Shown here: piece by piece, positions 63,219-64,000 of the stretch | Layout: each line of letters starts with the position of its first letter | How positions within the stretch are numbered: position 1 is the stretch's first letter | Source: Phalacrocorax aristotelis | Lineage: Eukaryota; Chordata; Aves; Suliformes; Phalacrocoracidae | NCBI RefSeq assembly: GCF_949628215.1 | Contig: NC_134276.1 | Location: 32,366,226 to 32,430,225 of the forward strand | Reading direction: 5' to 3' | DNA length: 64,000 nt | Translations under genes and position numbers: made by a program | Notes under the pieces: generated by a model | What the model was told of the DNA's origin: nothing | What the model saw: the letters and a program-made list of their open reading frames with translations, nothing else | Databases searched by the model: none

Positions 63219-64000
63219 CAATTGCTAATCACTTACAACACTGTGACTGGAAATTGCGAAGCAGGGCTGCTAGCACTGCTGGCTGTAAAGACTGTCCAGC
63301 ATTTCCCTTTATAAGCCTTGGGTTTGTTCCTGGTATTACATCCTAGTTTTTTGAGATTAAATTCTCCACCTCTATTATGTCTGCTTGAAGAACGCTTTTG
63401 CTAAAAGCATATGAAAGTAAAACAGAAAAATATTTTGTTGAGTCAGCATTTTAAAAAGACCCCCCCCAAAACCAAGCTGATAATATTTCCTGCTTTTGAA
63501 AGGGCAGAGTTTTTCAAATCATGGATCAAAACCACAAAAGGAGTAGTGAACATTTTCAAAAGAGACATTTGACTATTAGAAGCACCTTCATTTAAGTTAC
63601 TCATCTGACTTTTTAAGGTCTTATACAGTTGGCCATATACAGATGGTGAGTCAGAAAGGCAGGGAGGGGGAGGATCACATTTTAGAAAAGTTTGAAAAAT
63701 GCTGGTTTAACTTGGTAGCTCAAGAGCTCTGTGCTCCTGAGGGAAGACATCTGAAGGTCTAAATTTGTGCTGCTCTGAGTGGGGGTTCGGACTAGATGAC
63801 TTCCAGAGCTCCCTTCCAGCCTGCATCTACAACAGTGGGTTGTCTGAGGACAGCCTTCGCCAAGGCAGACACAGCCCTGGTCCTGAGCCGGGGAGACTGA
63901 GTAACTGTGTAGCTACCTACCACTGCATCAGGTAGCATGGCAGGGGGTGTGCTATCCAGGCTTGTGAAAAGAAGGGGCAGGGAAATGTTCACAGTCCCCT
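63219..64000. other. Intergenic, no gene seen
   Basis: About 0.8 kb at the right edge of the window. Apart from the short CR1 remnant listed separately, nothing is recognised. Confidence 0.65.
63772..63832 (+). mobile_element. Short CR1 3'-end remnant
   Basis: About 60 nt reading GGACTAGATGACTTCCAGAG and CTCCCTTCCAGCCTGCATCT, which matches the last part of CR1 before the tail. The tail itself is missing or decayed. Confidence 0.7.

Noticed and set aside
1-64000. Search for LRCH1 and LCP1 exons expected from human synteny
   Set aside because: No leucine-rich-repeat, calponin-homology or plastin EF-hand coding sequence was seen on either strand; these genes are probably outside the window.
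1-64000. CRISPR arrays, tRNA or rRNA genes, bacterial operons
   Set aside because: No regular spaced repeats, cloverleaf-type or ribosomal sequences were recognised; the window is vertebrate nuclear DNA.

Overview
The window looks like a nuclear chromosome segment of a bird. It is AT-rich and intron-rich, with several 5'-truncated CR1 LINE copies that end in the CR1 3' tail, and one LTR resembling avian endogenous retroviral LTRs. Nothing prokaryotic, plasmid-like or viral in organisation is present. I cannot name the species.

One protein-coding gene is clearly supported. It is RUBCNL (also called KIAA0226L or Pacer, the Rubicon-like autophagy enhancer), on the + strand. I rebuilt fifteen coding exons between 27710 and 49188. 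All splice phases agree, and the joined frame is 765 codons plus a stop. The promoter is a CpG island at about 26820-27420, which holds the untranslated first exon. Exons 2-4 encode a poorly conserved, acidic N-terminal region. Exons 5-6 carry the conserved block around [12 protein letters not shown]. Exons 10-16 encode the cysteine-rich Rubicon-homology (RH) domain, which in this family binds Rab7 and zinc. One intron (after exon 6) uses a GC-AG splice pair.

Region 1-26340 is gene-poor intergenic DNA. It contains a perfect 25-bp triplication (4428-4502), an 11-bp purine minisatellite (8147-8201), a CR1 copy (about 15560-16350), and an unexplained GC/CpG-rich patch at about 11030-11375. That patch holds a strong hairpin and lies just downstream of a well-spliced-looking orphan exon (10789-10915). 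A second CR1, on the minus strand (26341-26750), nearly abuts the RUBCNL promoter. Downstream of the gene lie a solo-LTR-like element on the minus strand (49753 to about 50590), about 10 kb of plain intergenic sequence, and three more CR1 fragments (61093-61590, 62928-63218, 63772-63832).

In human the neighbours of RUBCNL are LRCH1 and LCP1. I found no exon of either here, so they probably lie outside the window. I found no convincing undescribed system. The best leads are the GC-AG intron, an overlapping upstream ORF at the RUBCNL start codon, and the orphan exon plus CpG/hairpin patch near 11 kb.
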